From NCBI GenBank assembly GCA_964526285.1, contig CAZGIW010000002.1, positions 1 through 64,000 on the forward strand: a stretch of 64,000 nucleotides of DNA, given 5' to 3'. Numbering within the stretch: the stretch's first letter is position 1; every line of letters starts with the position of its first letter. Below are positions 9,303 to 18,024 of the stretch, one piece after another. The stretch is from CAYMAZ01 sp964526285 (GTDB taxonomy: Bacteria > Bacteroidota > Bacteroidia > Bacteroidales > DTU049). The notes under the pieces were generated by a model. It searched no databases. It had not been told where the DNA came from and worked only from the letters and a program-made list of their open reading frames with translations. The position numbers were made by a program, and so were the translations under genes.

Positions 9303-9620
9303 ATGAAACAAAAATTACATATCAGAAAAGGTGATTTGGTTAAGGTGATTGCAGGTGATCATAAAGGTCAGCAAGGTAAAGTTCTTAGAGTTTTTCCCGA
9401 TGATAATACTGCAATCGTAGAAGGAGTAAACCTAATTAAAAAACACACCAAACCCAATGCAAAATATACTCAGGGTGGAATTATTGAAAAAGAATCAGCA
9501 ATCCATATTTCCAATCTACTGCCTGTTGATGCTAAAGGCAATGTTACCAGAGTTGGAAGAAAACTTAATAATAACAATAAGTTAGTTCGTTATTCTAAAA
9601 AAACAGGGGAGGAATTATAA
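9303..9620 (+). CDS. rplX: 50S ribosomal protein L24
   Basis: L24 is an assembly initiator near the tunnel exit. The 105 residues start MKQKLHIRKGDLVKVIAGDH and carry the KOW motif (GDHKGQQGKVLRVFPD) plus VEGVNLIKKHTKPN. It ends two bases before rplE. Confidence 0.97.
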   Translation: MKQKLHIRKGDLVKVIAGDHKGQQGKVLRVFPDDNTAIVEGVNLIKKHTKPNAKYTQGGIIEKESAIHISNLLPVDAKGNVTRVGRKLNNNNKLVRYSKKTGEEL

Positions 9621-9622
9621 CA

Positions 9623-10171
9623 ATGGCTTATTTACCAAGATTAAAAGAAAAATATAAAAAAGAAGTTGTTCCTTCTCTTATGGAACAATTTCAGTATAAA
9701 ACTGTTATGCAGGTTCCCAAAATTAAAAAAGTATGTTTAAATCAGGGAATTGGTGACTCTATTGTTGATAAGAAATTGCTTGAATCAGCAGTTGAAGAAA
9801 TGGCAACAATAGCAGGACAAAAAGCAGTACTTGCAAAATCAAAAAAAGACGTTTCAAACTTTAAGCTCAGAAAGGGAATGCCTGTTGGAGTGAGAGTGAC
9901 TTTGAGGGGAGAAAGGATGTATGAATTTCTTGACAGACTTATTTCTGCTTCATTGCCTCGTGTAAGAGATTTTAAAGGTATTAGTGATAAAGGGTTTGAC
10001 GGTAGAGGAAACTATTCTTTCGGTGTAACTGAACAGATTATTTTTCCTGAAATCAATATTGATAAAGTACACAAAATTACAGGCATGGATGTTACAATTG
10101 TTACTTCTGCCAGAAGTGACAAAGAAGCCATGGCATTATTAAAAGAATTTGGTTTTCCATTTAAAAAGTAA
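9623..10171 (+). CDS. rplE: 50S ribosomal protein L5
   Basis: L5 binds 5S rRNA and contacts P-site tRNA. The 182-residue sequence starts MAYLPRLKEKYKKEVVP and contains KVCLNQGIGDS, RKGMPVGVRVTLRG and SLPRVRDFKGIS, all standard for the family. Its length is typical for this phylum. Confidence 0.98.
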   Translation: MAYLPRLKEKYKKEVVPSLMEQFQYKTVMQVPKIKKVCLNQGIGDSIVDKKLLESAVEEMATIAGQKAVLAKSKKDVSNFKLRKGMPVGVRVTLRGERMYEFLDRLISASLPRVRDFKGISDKGFDGRGNYSFGVTEQIIFPEINIDKVHKITGMDVTIVTSARSDKEAMALLKEFGFPFKK

Positions 10172-10178
10172 GATATTT

Positions 10179-10448
10179 ATGGCTAAAGAATCAATCAAAG
10201 CTAGAGAAAGAAAAAGAGAACATCTTGTGGCAAAATATGCTGAGAAAAGAGCAGCATTAAAGGCTGAAGGAAATTATGTGGCTTTACAAAAGTTGCCAAA
10301 GAACTCAGCTAAAGTCAGATTGCACAATCGTTGCAAAATTACAGGACGTCCTAAAGGCTATATGAGATATTTTGGTATCTCAAGAATTAACTTTAGGGAA
10401 ATGGCAAATAATGGTTTGTTGCCTGGTGTGAAAAAAGCAAGTTGGTAA
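10179..10448 (+). CDS. rpsN: 30S ribosomal protein S14, zinc-free form
   Basis: S14 completes the head of the small subunit. The ATG at 10179 gives 89 residues starting MAKESIKARERKRE; the frame is open further upstream but that would overlap rplE. The segment VRLHNRCKITGRPKGYMRYF has a single cysteine instead of the two CxxC pairs of the zinc-binding form, so this is the C-minus type. No zinc-binding paralogue is in the window. Confidence 0.97.
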   Translation: MAKESIKARERKREHLVAKYAEKRAALKAEGNYVALQKLPKNSAKVRLHNRCKITGRPKGYMRYFGISRINFREMANNGLLPGVKKASW

Positions 10449-10477
10449 ATTGAAAATTAAAGAAAAAGAATACAATC

Positions 10478-10876
10478 ATGATAACTGATCCTATTGCAGA
10501 TTATTTAACAAGAGTTAGAAATGCCATTAAAGCAAGGCATAAAATTGTTGAGATTCCAGCTTCTAAAATTAAGAAAGGAATTACAGAAATTCTATATGAA
10601 AAGGGATATATCCTGAATTATAAATTTGAAAAAAAGGAAAATTTTGAGTTTATCAAAATTGCCCTGAAATATGACCCCGTTACAAAGTTGTCTGCTATTA
10701 CAACTCTTAAGCGCGCCAGTAGGCCAGGGCTTCGTAAATATGCAGATGTTCAGAGCTTGCCAAGAGTGATGAACGGGCTTGGAATTGCAATTATCAGCAC
10801 CTCAAAAGGGTTGCTTACTGATAAAGAATCGAAGCTGCAAAAAGTTGGCGGAGAAGTTATTTGTTATGTTTCTTAA
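10478..10876 (+). CDS. rpsH: 30S ribosomal protein S8
   Basis: S8 binds the central domain of 16S rRNA early in assembly. The 132 residues start MITDPIADYLTRVRNAIKA and end with GLGIAIISTSKGLLTDKES and GGEVICYVS, matching the family along its length. In E. coli it represses the spc operon; no operator can be recognised here by eye. Confidence 0.98.
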   Translation: MITDPIADYLTRVRNAIKARHKIVEIPASKIKKGITEILYEKGYILNYKFEKKENFEFIKIALKYDPVTKLSAITTLKRASRPGLRKYADVQSLPRVMNGLGIAIISTSKGLLTDKESKLQKVGGEVICYVS

Positions 10877-10891
10877 AAAAAATAAAATACA

Positions 10892-11446
10892 ATGTCACGA
10901 ATCGGAAAATTACCTATAACATTACCCAAAGGAGTTGAAATGTCTGTATCTCCTGAAAATCTTGTCATCGTGAAGGGACCTTTGGGTGAACTGAAACAAC
11001 AAGTTGACTCATCAATAACAATCAAACAAGATGAAGGTGTTGTAACTTTTGAAAGAGAAAACGACAATAAACAACAACGTTCTTTTCATGGTTTGTACAG
11101 ATCTTTGGTAGCCAACATGATTAAAGGTGTCAGCGAAGGGTTTGAAACACGTCAGGAGCTTGTTGGTGTAGGATACAGAGCTCAGGCAACCGGACAACTA
11201 TTGGAATTATCATTGGGCTACTCTCATAATATTGTTTTTGAAATTCCTGCGGAAGTGCAGGTAGAAACAATTACTGAGAAAGGAAAAACACCATTAATTA
11301 TACTTAAGTCTATTGATAAACAACTTATTGGACAAGTGGCGGCTAAAATCCGTTCGTTCAGAAAACCCGAACCATATAAAGGAAAAGGGATAAAATTTGT
11401 TGGAGAAGAGATTCGCCGAAAAGCAGGTAAAGCAGCTGCTAAGTAA
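10892..11446 (+). CDS. rplF: 50S ribosomal protein L6
   Basis: L6 lies at the factor-binding side of the large subunit. The 184-residue protein starts MSRIGKLPITLPKGVEMSVS and has two copies of the L6 fold, with VKGPLGEL early and PEPYKGKGIKFVGEEIRRKA at the end. Length and context are standard. Confidence 0.98.
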   Translation: MSRIGKLPITLPKGVEMSVSPENLVIVKGPLGELKQQVDSSITIKQDEGVVTFERENDNKQQRSFHGLYRSLVANMIKGVSEGFETRQELVGVGYRAQATGQLLELSLGYSHNIVFEIPAEVQVETITEKGKTPLIILKSIDKQLIGQVAAKIRSFRKPEPYKGKGIKFVGEEIRRKAGKAAAK

Positions 11447-11470
11447 TAAATATTAGAAAAAATCAGAATA

Positions 11471-11839
11471 ATGATAGCAAAAGAAAAAAGCAGAAAAGAG
11501 TTTCGTAGAAAACGGATAAAAAGGAGAATTCGTAAAGTTTTGAAAGGAACTGTTGAATGTCCCAGAATGTCTGTTTTTCGTAGCAGTAAGGAAATTTATG
11601 TTCAGTTAATTGATGATCTCAATGGAAAAGTGCTTGCCAGTGCTTCATCAAAAGTGAAAGGTGTGGCTGAAAAAAAAGGAACAAAAATTGAAAAATCAGT
11701 GATGGTGGGAAAACTCATTGCTGAAAGAGCGCTTGAACAGAATATTTCAACTGTTGTATTTGACAGGAATGGTTATTTATATCACGGTCGTGTTAAAGCT
11801 CTTGCAAGCGCGGCCAGAGAAGGTGGACTTAAATTTTAA
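11471..11839 (+). CDS. rplR: 50S ribosomal protein L18
   Basis: L18 binds 5S rRNA with L5. The 122-residue sequence has a very basic N-terminus (KSRKEFRRKRIKRRIRK) followed by PRMSVFRSSKEIYVQLIDD and ends VVFDRNGYLYHGRVKALASA, the family signature. It is six bases before rpsE. Confidence 0.97.
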   Translation: MIAKEKSRKEFRRKRIKRRIRKVLKGTVECPRMSVFRSSKEIYVQLIDDLNGKVLASASSKVKGVAEKKGTKIEKSVMVGKLIAERALEQNISTVVFDRNGYLYHGRVKALASAAREGGLKF

Positions 11840-11845
11840 AGAATT

Positions 11846-12364
11846 ATGATGAATACACACATCAAAAGAGTTAGATCGAGTGAAATCGAATTGAAAGACC
11901 GACTGGTTGGTATCCAGAGAGTAACCAAAGTCACTAAGGGTGGTCGTACATTTAGCTTCTCAGCCATCGTGGTGGTTGGTGATGAAAATGGCGTTGTTGG
12001 TCATGGCCTTGGTAAAGCAAAAGAAGTTACCTCAGCAATTGCAAAAGGAATTGATGATGCAAAAAAATCATTGATAAAAATTCCAGTTATTAATGGTACC
12101 ATTCCTCACGAACAACTTGGAAAATATTGCGGTGCACGGGTTTTAATCAAACCTGCTTCTCCCGGAACAGGTGTCATTGCCGGTGGTGCAATGCGTGCTG
12201 TGCTTGAAAGTGTTGGTATCAAAGATGTACTCGCAAAATCAAAAGGTTCTTCAAATCCTCATAGCCTTGTAAAAGCAACTATTAATGCTCTTATTCAACT
12301 TAAGGATGCTAAAACTGTTGCACAACTCAGGGGTATTGATATGGAAAAAGTTTTTAACGGATAA
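11846..12364 (+). CDS. rpsE: 30S ribosomal protein S5
   Basis: S5 contributes to decoding accuracy and the mRNA entry site. The 172-residue product starts MMNTHIKRVRSSEIELKDR; the second methionine is an equally possible start. It has RVTKVTKGGRTFSFSAIVVV (dsRNA-binding-like domain) and GTGVIAGGAMRAVLESVG in the second domain. Confidence 0.98.
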   Translation: MMNTHIKRVRSSEIELKDRLVGIQRVTKVTKGGRTFSFSAIVVVGDENGVVGHGLGKAKEVTSAIAKGIDDAKKSLIKIPVINGTIPHEQLGKYCGARVLIKPASPGTGVIAGGAMRAVLESVGIKDVLAKSKGSSNPHSLVKATINALIQLKDAKTVAQLRGIDMEKVFNG

Positions 12365-12376
12365 TCCTGTGAGAAT

Positions 12377-12556
12377 ATGAAAAAGATTAAAATTACACTG
12401 AAAAAAAGCTTGATTGGCAGACCTGAAGTTCAAAGGCTGACAGTAAAAGCTCTTGGAATTAAAAAACTCAATGGATCTGTTGAGAAAGAAGCTACACCAC
12501 AAATTCTTGGTATGGTTCGTTCTGTTCACCATTTGGTTTTGGTTGAAGAAATTTAG
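12377..12556 (+). CDS. rpmD: 50S ribosomal protein L30
   Basis: This 59-residue frame starts MKKIKITLKKSLIGRPEVQ and continues with LTVKALGIKKLNGSVEKEAT and ILGMVRSVHHLVLVEEI, a full match to short bacterial L30. It lies exactly between rpsE and rplO, where L30 is expected. It is short and easy to miss by length-based gene finding. Confidence 0.97.
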   Translation: MKKIKITLKKSLIGRPEVQRLTVKALGIKKLNGSVEKEATPQILGMVRSVHHLVLVEEI

Positions 12557-12580
12557 TAATGAAAATAATACTTTAAAACA

Positions 12581-13027
12581 ATGGATTTAAGTAATATAAA
12601 ACCTGCAAAAGGTTCAGTAAAAAAAAGCAAACGTATTGGCAGAGGTCAGGGATCTGGATATGGTGGCACTTCAACTCGCGGGCATAAAGGAGCGCAGTCA
12701 AGAAGTGGTTATTCTAAGAAAGTTGGATTTGAAGGTGGACAGATGCCATTGTATCGTAGAATTCCAAAATTTGGATTTAAAAACAGAAACAGAATTGAAT
12801 ACAGAGTCATTAATGTTGAATTGTTGCAGGAACTTGCAGAAAAGCACAAACTTGAACAAATTGATTTTGAAGTTCTCTTCCAACATGGTCTTGTTAGTAA
12901 AAATGATCTTGTTAAGATTCTTTCCAAAGGAGAATTAAATAGTAAAATTGAAGTAAAAGCCCATGCCTTCAGTAAAGAAGCAATTCGCAAAATTGAAGAA
13001 AAAGGTGGTTCTGCTATAAAAATTTAA
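12581..13027 (+). CDS. rplO: 50S ribosomal protein L15
   Basis: L15 is a late-assembly large-subunit protein with a long glycine-rich N-terminal arm. The 148 residues start MDLSNIKPAKGSVKKSKRIG and include GQGSGYGGTSTRGHKGAQSR and FEGGQMPLYRRIPKFGF. The stop is four bases from secY, suggesting coupled translation. Confidence 0.98.
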   Translation: MDLSNIKPAKGSVKKSKRIGRGQGSGYGGTSTRGHKGAQSRSGYSKKVGFEGGQMPLYRRIPKFGFKNRNRIEYRVINVELLQELAEKHKLEQIDFEVLFQHGLVSKNDLVKILSKGELNSKIEVKAHAFSKEAIRKIEEKGGSAIKI

Positions 13028-13030
13028 GAT

Positions 13031-14377
13031 ATGAAACGATTCATACAGACACTGAAAAACATCTATAAGATTGATGATCTGCGCAAGCGCATAATGTATA
13101 CCATTGGTATTATTTTAATATACCGTCTAGGATCTTATGTGGTTTTGCCAGGTATCGATCCCAAAATGCTGGGTCAGTTTCAACAGCAAACCAGCGAAGG
13201 TCTGCTTGGATTGCTCAGTATGTTTTCAGGTGGTGCATTCTCAAATGCTTCAATCTTTGCACTTGGGATTATGCCTTACATTTCTGCCTCAATTGTTATT
13301 CAGCTTCTTTCAATTGCAGTACCATATTTCCAAAAACTGCAACGAGAAGGTGAAAGCGGTAGGAAAAAAATTAACCAAATTACCAGATATCTAACAGTTC
13401 TTGTCACTCTTGGACAAGCTCCTGCATACATATCAAGCGTTATTGCTCAGTTGCCCAGAGAAGGAGTGTATCCTTTTGACGGCTCAGCTGCACCACTGTT
13501 CTTCTGGATTTCTTCAGTTACAATACTAGTTTCAGGGACTCTCTTTGTAATGTGGCTTGGTGAAAAAATTACAGATAAAGGTATTGGAAACGGAATCTCT
13601 CTGATTATTATGATCGGAATTATTGCAAGATTGCCTTTCGCATTACTTGCAGAATTCACTTCAAGACTGGAAATGGGAGGTCTGGTTATGTTTGTTGTTG
13701 AACTAATCATTCTTGTATTCGTAATAATTCTATGTATTCTTCTTGTTCAGGGAACCCGAAGAATACCAGTGCAATTTGCAAAACGTGTTATCGGGAACAA
13801 ACAATATGGTGGTGTTAGACAATATATTCCACTTAAAGTAAATGCATCTGGTGTGATGCCAATTATCTTTGCACAGGCTCTGATGTTTTTGCCAATTACT
13901 ATTGCAGGTTTTAGCAGCTCTGATGGGATGTCCAGTTTTGCCATGGCATTTTCCAATTTTCACGGATTTTGGTATAACTTTACTTTTGCATTGCTGATTA
14001 TCGCGTTTACATATTTTTATACGGCAATCACCATTAACCCACAACAGATGGCCGATGATATGAAGAAAAACGGTGGTTTTATCCCCGGAATCAAACCGGG
14101 TAAGAAAACAGCCGAGTTTATTGACACTGTGATGTCAAGAATTACTCTTCCGGGTTCTATGTTTCTTGCCTTTGTAGCAATTATGCCTGCTCTTGTTCAC
14201 CTTATTGGAGTCAATCCGCAGTTCTCTCAATTCTATGGAGGTACATCCCTGCTTATCATGGTAGGGGTGGTATTGGATACACTTCAGCAAATTGAAAGTC
14301 ATTTGCTGATGAGACAATATGATGGTTTAACTAAATCCGGTCGAATAAAGGGAAGATCTTCAACAGGAATGTTATAA
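13031..14377 (+). CDS. secY: Protein translocase subunit SecY
   Basis: SecY forms the protein-conducting channel of the inner membrane with SecE and SecG. The 448-residue protein shows about ten hydrophobic segments, the plug region after GIDPKMLGQF, MLSM-like FSGGAFSNASIFALGIMPYI, and the cytoplasmic loop QGTRRIPVQFAKR used for SecA and ribosome binding. It ends RSSTGML. Its place after rplO is universal in the spc gene order. Confidence 0.98.
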   Translation: MKRFIQTLKNIYKIDDLRKRIMYTIGIILIYRLGSYVVLPGIDPKMLGQFQQQTSEGLLGLLSMFSGGAFSNASIFALGIMPYISASIVIQLLSIAVPYFQKLQREGESGRKKINQITRYLTVLVTLGQAPAYISSVIAQLPREGVYPFDGSAAPLFFWISSVTILVSGTLFVMWLGEKITDKGIGNGISLIIMIGIIARLPFALLAEFTSRLEMGGLVMFVVELIILVFVIILCILLVQGTRRIPVQFAKRVIGNKQYGGVRQYIPLKVNASGVMPIIFAQALMFLPITIAGFSSSDGMSSFAMAFSNFHGFWYNFTFALLIIAFTYFYTAITINPQQMADDMKKNGGFIPGIKPGKKTAEFIDTVMSRITLPGSMFLAFVAIMPALVHLIGVNPQFSQFYGGTSLLIMVGVVLDTLQQIESHLLMRQYDGLTKSGRIKGRSSTGML

Positions 14378-14388
14378 CTTGTTAAGCT

Positions 14389-15156
14389 ATGATTATTAAT
14401 ACTGAAGAAGACCTGTTCTTTATTAAACAAAGTTCTTTGCTTGTTGGAAAAACACTTGGGGAAATATCGGGACACATACGTCCTGGTATAAATCTTAAAT
14501 CTCTTGATATGATTGCTGAAGAGTATATCAGAAGTCATGGAGGGGTGCCTGCTTTTAAAGGTTACAGAGGATATCCAGCTACTTTATGCCTTTCTGTTAA
14601 TGATGTGGTTGTTCACGGAATTCCTGACAACACAATTCTTAAAGAAGGTGATATTGTTTCAGTGGATTGTGGTGTATTGTTCAATGGTTTGTATGGTGAT
14701 TATGCCTATACTTTCAGTGTTGGAGAGATAAGTATCGAAAAAAAGAAACTTGTTCAAGTAACTTATGAAAGTCTTCAGCAGGGAATTTTGCAGGCTATTG
14801 CAGGGAATACAACCGGAGACATTGGAAATGCTGTTCAATCATATGTTGAACATTATGGTTATTCTGTTGTACGTGAATTAGTTGGGCACGGAATTGGAAA
14901 AGTCCTGCATGACAAACCAGAAGTGCCAAATTATGGTAAAAAAAAGAAAGGAGATAGGCTGTTTGAAGGGATGGTATTGTGTATTGAACCCATGATTAAT
15001 ATGGGAAGAAAAGAAATCTATCAGGAAAAGGATGGCTGGACAATCAGAACAAGAGACAGGAAACCATCTGCTCATTTTGAACATATGGTCATTGTAAGAG
15101 AACAAAAACCCGAAGTGTTATCCACATACGAATTTATAAAAACAAAAATGAATTAA
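14389..15156 (+). CDS. map: Methionine aminopeptidase, type I
   Basis: The enzyme removes the initiator methionine from new proteins. All five metal ligands can be placed: two aspartates in SVDCGVLFNGLYGDYAYTF, histidine in GHGIGKVLHDKPEVPNYG, glutamate in CIEPMINMG and glutamate in SAHFEHMV. The 255-residue length is typical of a single-domain type Ia enzyme. Sitting between secY and infA is common in Bacteroidota and Firmicutes and fits co-expression with the translation apparatus. Confidence 0.97.
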   Translation: MIINTEEDLFFIKQSSLLVGKTLGEISGHIRPGINLKSLDMIAEEYIRSHGGVPAFKGYRGYPATLCLSVNDVVVHGIPDNTILKEGDIVSVDCGVLFNGLYGDYAYTFSVGEISIEKKKLVQVTYESLQQGILQAIAGNTTGDIGNAVQSYVEHYGYSVVRELVGHGIGKVLHDKPEVPNYGKKKKGDRLFEGMVLCIEPMINMGRKEIYQEKDGWTIRTRDRKPSAHFEHMVIVREQKPEVLSTYEFIKTKMN

Positions 15157-15174
15157 AAACAAAAAATAATATAT

Positions 15175-15393
15175 ATGTCAAAACAACCAGCGATAGAACA
15201 AGATGGAACTGTGATAGAATCATTGGGAAATGCCATGTTCAGGGTAGAACTTGAAAATGGACATATTCTCACTGCGCATATTTCAGGGAAAATGAGAATG
15301 CATTACATCAAAATTCTGCTGGGAGATAAGGTACGTCTTGAAATTTCACCTTATGACCTGACAAAAGGAAGAATAATATTCAGATATAAATAA
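15175..15393 (+). CDS. infA: Translation initiation factor IF-1
   Basis: IF-1 blocks the A site during initiation. The 72-residue OB-fold protein starts MSKQPAIEQDGTVIESLGNA and contains FRVELENGHILTAHISGKMR and GDKVRLEISPYDLTKGRI, the standard family sequence and length. Confidence 0.98.
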   Translation: MSKQPAIEQDGTVIESLGNAMFRVELENGHILTAHISGKMRMHYIKILLGDKVRLEISPYDLTKGRIIFRYK

Positions 15394-15413
15394 ACTTATT
15401 AAGAAATAATTAT

Positions 15414-15530
15414 ATGAAAGTTAGAACATCAGTGAAAAAGAGATCTGCAGATTGCCAGATTGTTAAACGAAAAGGTCGGGTTTATATCATTAATAAGAAA
15501 ACTCCCAAGTTTAAACAAAGACAAAATTAA
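15414..15530 (+). CDS. rpmJ: 50S ribosomal protein L36, zinc-free form
   Basis: This 38-codon frame reads MKVRTSVKKRSADCQIVKRK and then GRVYIINKKTPKFKQRQN, clearly L36. Only one of the four zinc ligands of the classic form remains: position 11 is serine, the third cysteine is asparagine and the histidine is phenylalanine. It is too short for most length cut-offs but lies exactly between infA and rpsM, as expected. Confidence 0.96.
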   Translation: MKVRTSVKKRSADCQIVKRKGRVYIINKKTPKFKQRQN

Positions 15531-15557
15531 TTAACAAATAATAAATAATAGCAAGAT

Positions 15558-15938
15558 ATGGCACGTATTGCAGGTATAGATTTACCCAAAACAAAAAGAG
15601 GCGTAATAGGGCTTACATATGTTTATGGCATAGGTAGAAGCACAGCCAGTGAGATTTTGCAGAAAGCAAATATTGATGAAAATAAAAAAGTTCAGGACTG
15701 GAGTGATGAAGAGCAAAATGCAATTCGTACAATCATTAATGATTTGTATAAAGTTGAAGGAACTCTCAGATCAGAAGTTCAGATGAACATTAAACGCCTG
15801 ATGGATATCGGTTGTTATCGTGGTATCAGACATCGTATTGGTTTGCCACTGCGTGGTCAGAGTACCAAAAATAACGCACGTACAAGAAAAGGAAAACGTA
15901 AAACCGTAGCCAATAAGAAGAAGGCACCTAAAGGTTAA
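15558..15938 (+). CDS. rpsM: 30S ribosomal protein S13
   Basis: S13 contacts P-site tRNA and the large subunit. The 126-residue product starts MARIAGIDLPKTKRGVIGLT, has YGIGRSTASEIL (helix-turn region) and CYRGIRHRIGLPLRGQST, and ends in a basic tail with TRKGKRKTVANKKK. Confidence 0.98.
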   Translation: MARIAGIDLPKTKRGVIGLTYVYGIGRSTASEILQKANIDENKKVQDWSDEEQNAIRTIINDLYKVEGTLRSEVQMNIKRLMDIGCYRGIRHRIGLPLRGQSTKNNARTRKGKRKTVANKKKAPKG

Positions 15939-15976
15939 AAAATATATGTTGTTTATTAATAAAATATCGTAATAAG

Positions 15977-16366
15977 ATGGCTAAAACATCAAGAGTAACA
16001 AAGAAAAGAGTAGTTAAAGTTGACGCAAACGGTCGTGCATACATAACGGCATCTTTCAATAATATTATTGTTTCTCTCACAAATGAGAGCGGACAGGTAA
16101 TCAGTTGGTCGTCAGCAGGAAAAATGGGCTTCAGGGGATCTAAAAAGAATACACCCTATGCAGGTCAGGTTGCTGCTGAAGATTGTGCAAAAGTTGCTTA
16201 TGAACTGGGACTTCGCAAAGTAAAAGTATATGTAAGAGGACCAGGTTCAGGAAGAGAATCTGCAATCAGATCACTGCATAATGCCAATATTGAAGTTGTG
16301 GAAATTATGGATATCACTCCGCTGCCCCACAACGGATGTCGTCCACCTAAAAGAAGAAGAGTTTAA
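15977..16366 (+). CDS. rpsK: 30S ribosomal protein S11
   Basis: S11 lies on the platform near the E site. The 129 residues start MAKTSRVTKKRVVKVDANGR and include YVRGPGSGRESAIRSLHNA and the C-terminal PLPHNGCRPPKRRRV, both strong signatures. Confidence 0.98.
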   Translation: MAKTSRVTKKRVVKVDANGRAYITASFNNIIVSLTNESGQVISWSSAGKMGFRGSKKNTPYAGQVAAEDCAKVAYELGLRKVKVYVRGPGSGRESAIRSLHNANIEVVEIMDITPLPHNGCRPPKRRRV

Positions 16367-16388
16367 CAATTATTGAAAATATAGAATT

Positions 16389-16994
16389 ATGGCTAGATAT
16401 ATAGGACCTAAAACAAAAATCGCCAGAAAGTTTGGAACACCAATTTATGGAAGTGATAAAGCTTTTGACAAAAAAAACTATCCTCCCGGACAACACGGTT
16501 TGGCAAAAAAACGTAGAAAAATTTCTGAGTACGGAAATCAGTTGATGGAAAAACAAAAAGCCAAATATACATATGGAATGTTGGAAAGACAATTCAGAAG
16601 AATGTTTGATATGGCTTCAAAATTGAAAGGTAAAACTGGTGAAAACTTGCTTAAATTAATCGAATCAAGACTTGATAATGTGGTATACCGACTCAGTATA
16701 GCAAGTAGCCGTGCTGCTTCCAGACAACTTGTTTCTCATCGTCATATTTTGGTCAATGGAAAAGTGGTGAACACTCCTTCCTTTTTGCTTCAACCCGGCG
16801 ATATCATTGCTGTCAGAGAAAAATCAAAAACCCTGGAAGTTATTCAGGAATCTGTAAGCTCTAACAGAAATCAATACCCATGGCTCGAATGGGACATGAA
16901 TTTGCTTGCAGGTAAGTTTATGGCATACCCCGAAAGAGAAGAAATTCCTGAAACAATCAATGAACAACTCATTGTAGAATTGTATTCAAAATAA
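16389..16994 (+). CDS. rpsD: 30S ribosomal protein S4
   Basis: S4 initiates assembly of the 16S 5' domain and acts at the mRNA entry site. The 201-residue protein begins MARYIGPKTKIARKFGTP and lacks the N-terminal zinc cluster. The S4 RNA-binding domain is visible as ESRLDNVVYRLSIASSRAAS followed by VSHRHILVNGKVVNTPSF. Confidence 0.98.
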   Translation: MARYIGPKTKIARKFGTPIYGSDKAFDKKNYPPGQHGLAKKRRKISEYGNQLMEKQKAKYTYGMLERQFRRMFDMASKLKGKTGENLLKLIESRLDNVVYRLSIASSRAASRQLVSHRHILVNGKVVNTPSFLLQPGDIIAVREKSKTLEVIQESVSSNRNQYPWLEWDMNLLAGKFMAYPEREEIPETINEQLIVELYSK

Positions 16995-17016
16995 TAACAA
17001 TCCAAAAATCATATCA

Positions 17017-17994
17017 ATGGCAATATTAGCATTTCAAAAACCAGATAAAGTTATAATGATTGACTCAGATGAGTTTCATGGGAAATTCGAATTTCGCCCA
17101 TTGGAACCAGGTTTCGGAGTAACTATTGGTAACGCATTGCGTCGTATTCTGCTTTCCTCTCTTGAAGGTTATGCGATAACACAAATTCGTATTGATGGAG
17201 TTGATCATGAGTTTTCAACCATTGAAGGTGTTGTTGAAGATGTGGCAGATATCGTTCTAAACCTTAAAAAAGTAAGATTTAAAAGACAAATCCAGGAAAT
17301 TAATTCTGAAAAAATTAATGTTTCAATTCTTGGTCAGGAAACAATCACTGCCGGAGATTTTAATAAATTTCTTACCGGATTCCAGGTGCTTAATCCTGAC
17401 CAGTTAATCTGCAATCTTAGCCCTAATGTGAAAATTAACATGGAAATCACTATTGAAAAAGGTAGGGGTTATGTGATGGCAGAAGAAAATAAATCAATTG
17501 CTGAAGAACCAATCGGAACAATTGCCCTGGATGCAATTTATACTCCCATTAAAAATGTCAATTATTGGGTAGAAAACTTTAGGGTTGAACAGAAAACTGA
17601 TTTTGAAAAACTTATTATTGAAATTGTTACTGACGGCTCTATCGAACCTAAGGATGCCCTCAATGAAGCAGCCAAAATCCTCATTCAACACTTTATGCTC
17701 TTCTCTGATGAAAGAATTACCCTGGAAACTGAAGATAAAAGCCCTGTGGAAGAACTTGATGAATCTGATCAGCATACAAGACAATTACTCAAAACCAGAC
17801 TCATTGACATGGATTTGTCTGTGAGAGCTCTCAATTGCCTCAAAGCAGCTGATGTGGATACTTTGGGAGATCTTGTTTCTTATAGCAAAAACGATTTGCT
17901 GAAGTTTAGAAACTTTGGAAAAAAATCATTGGCTGAATTGGAAGAACTCGTGAAATCCAAAAACCTACTTTGGTATGGATATTACAAAATTTAA
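17017..17994 (+). CDS. rpoA: RNA polymerase alpha subunit
   Basis: The alpha dimer is the assembly platform for RNA polymerase. The 325-residue sequence has the N-terminal dimerisation domain with FRPLEPGFGVTIGNALRRIL (about residues 28-47) and a C-terminal domain, after a short acidic linker, with VRALNCLKAADVDTLGDLV and LLKFRNFGKKSLAELEELV. The order rpsD-rpoA-rplQ is the usual alpha operon arrangement. Confidence 0.98.
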   Translation: MAILAFQKPDKVIMIDSDEFHGKFEFRPLEPGFGVTIGNALRRILLSSLEGYAITQIRIDGVDHEFSTIEGVVEDVADIVLNLKKVRFKRQIQEINSEKINVSILGQETITAGDFNKFLTGFQVLNPDQLICNLSPNVKINMEITIEKGRGYVMAEENKSIAEEPIGTIALDAIYTPIKNVNYWVENFRVEQKTDFEKLIIEIVTDGSIEPKDALNEAAKILIQHFMLFSDERITLETEDKSPVEELDESDQHTRQLLKTRLIDMDLSVRALNCLKAADVDTLGDLVSYSKNDLLKFRNFGKKSLAELEELVKSKNLLWYGYYKI

Positions 17995-18024
17995 GTTAGA
18001 TAACGATTAATACATTACATTAAA

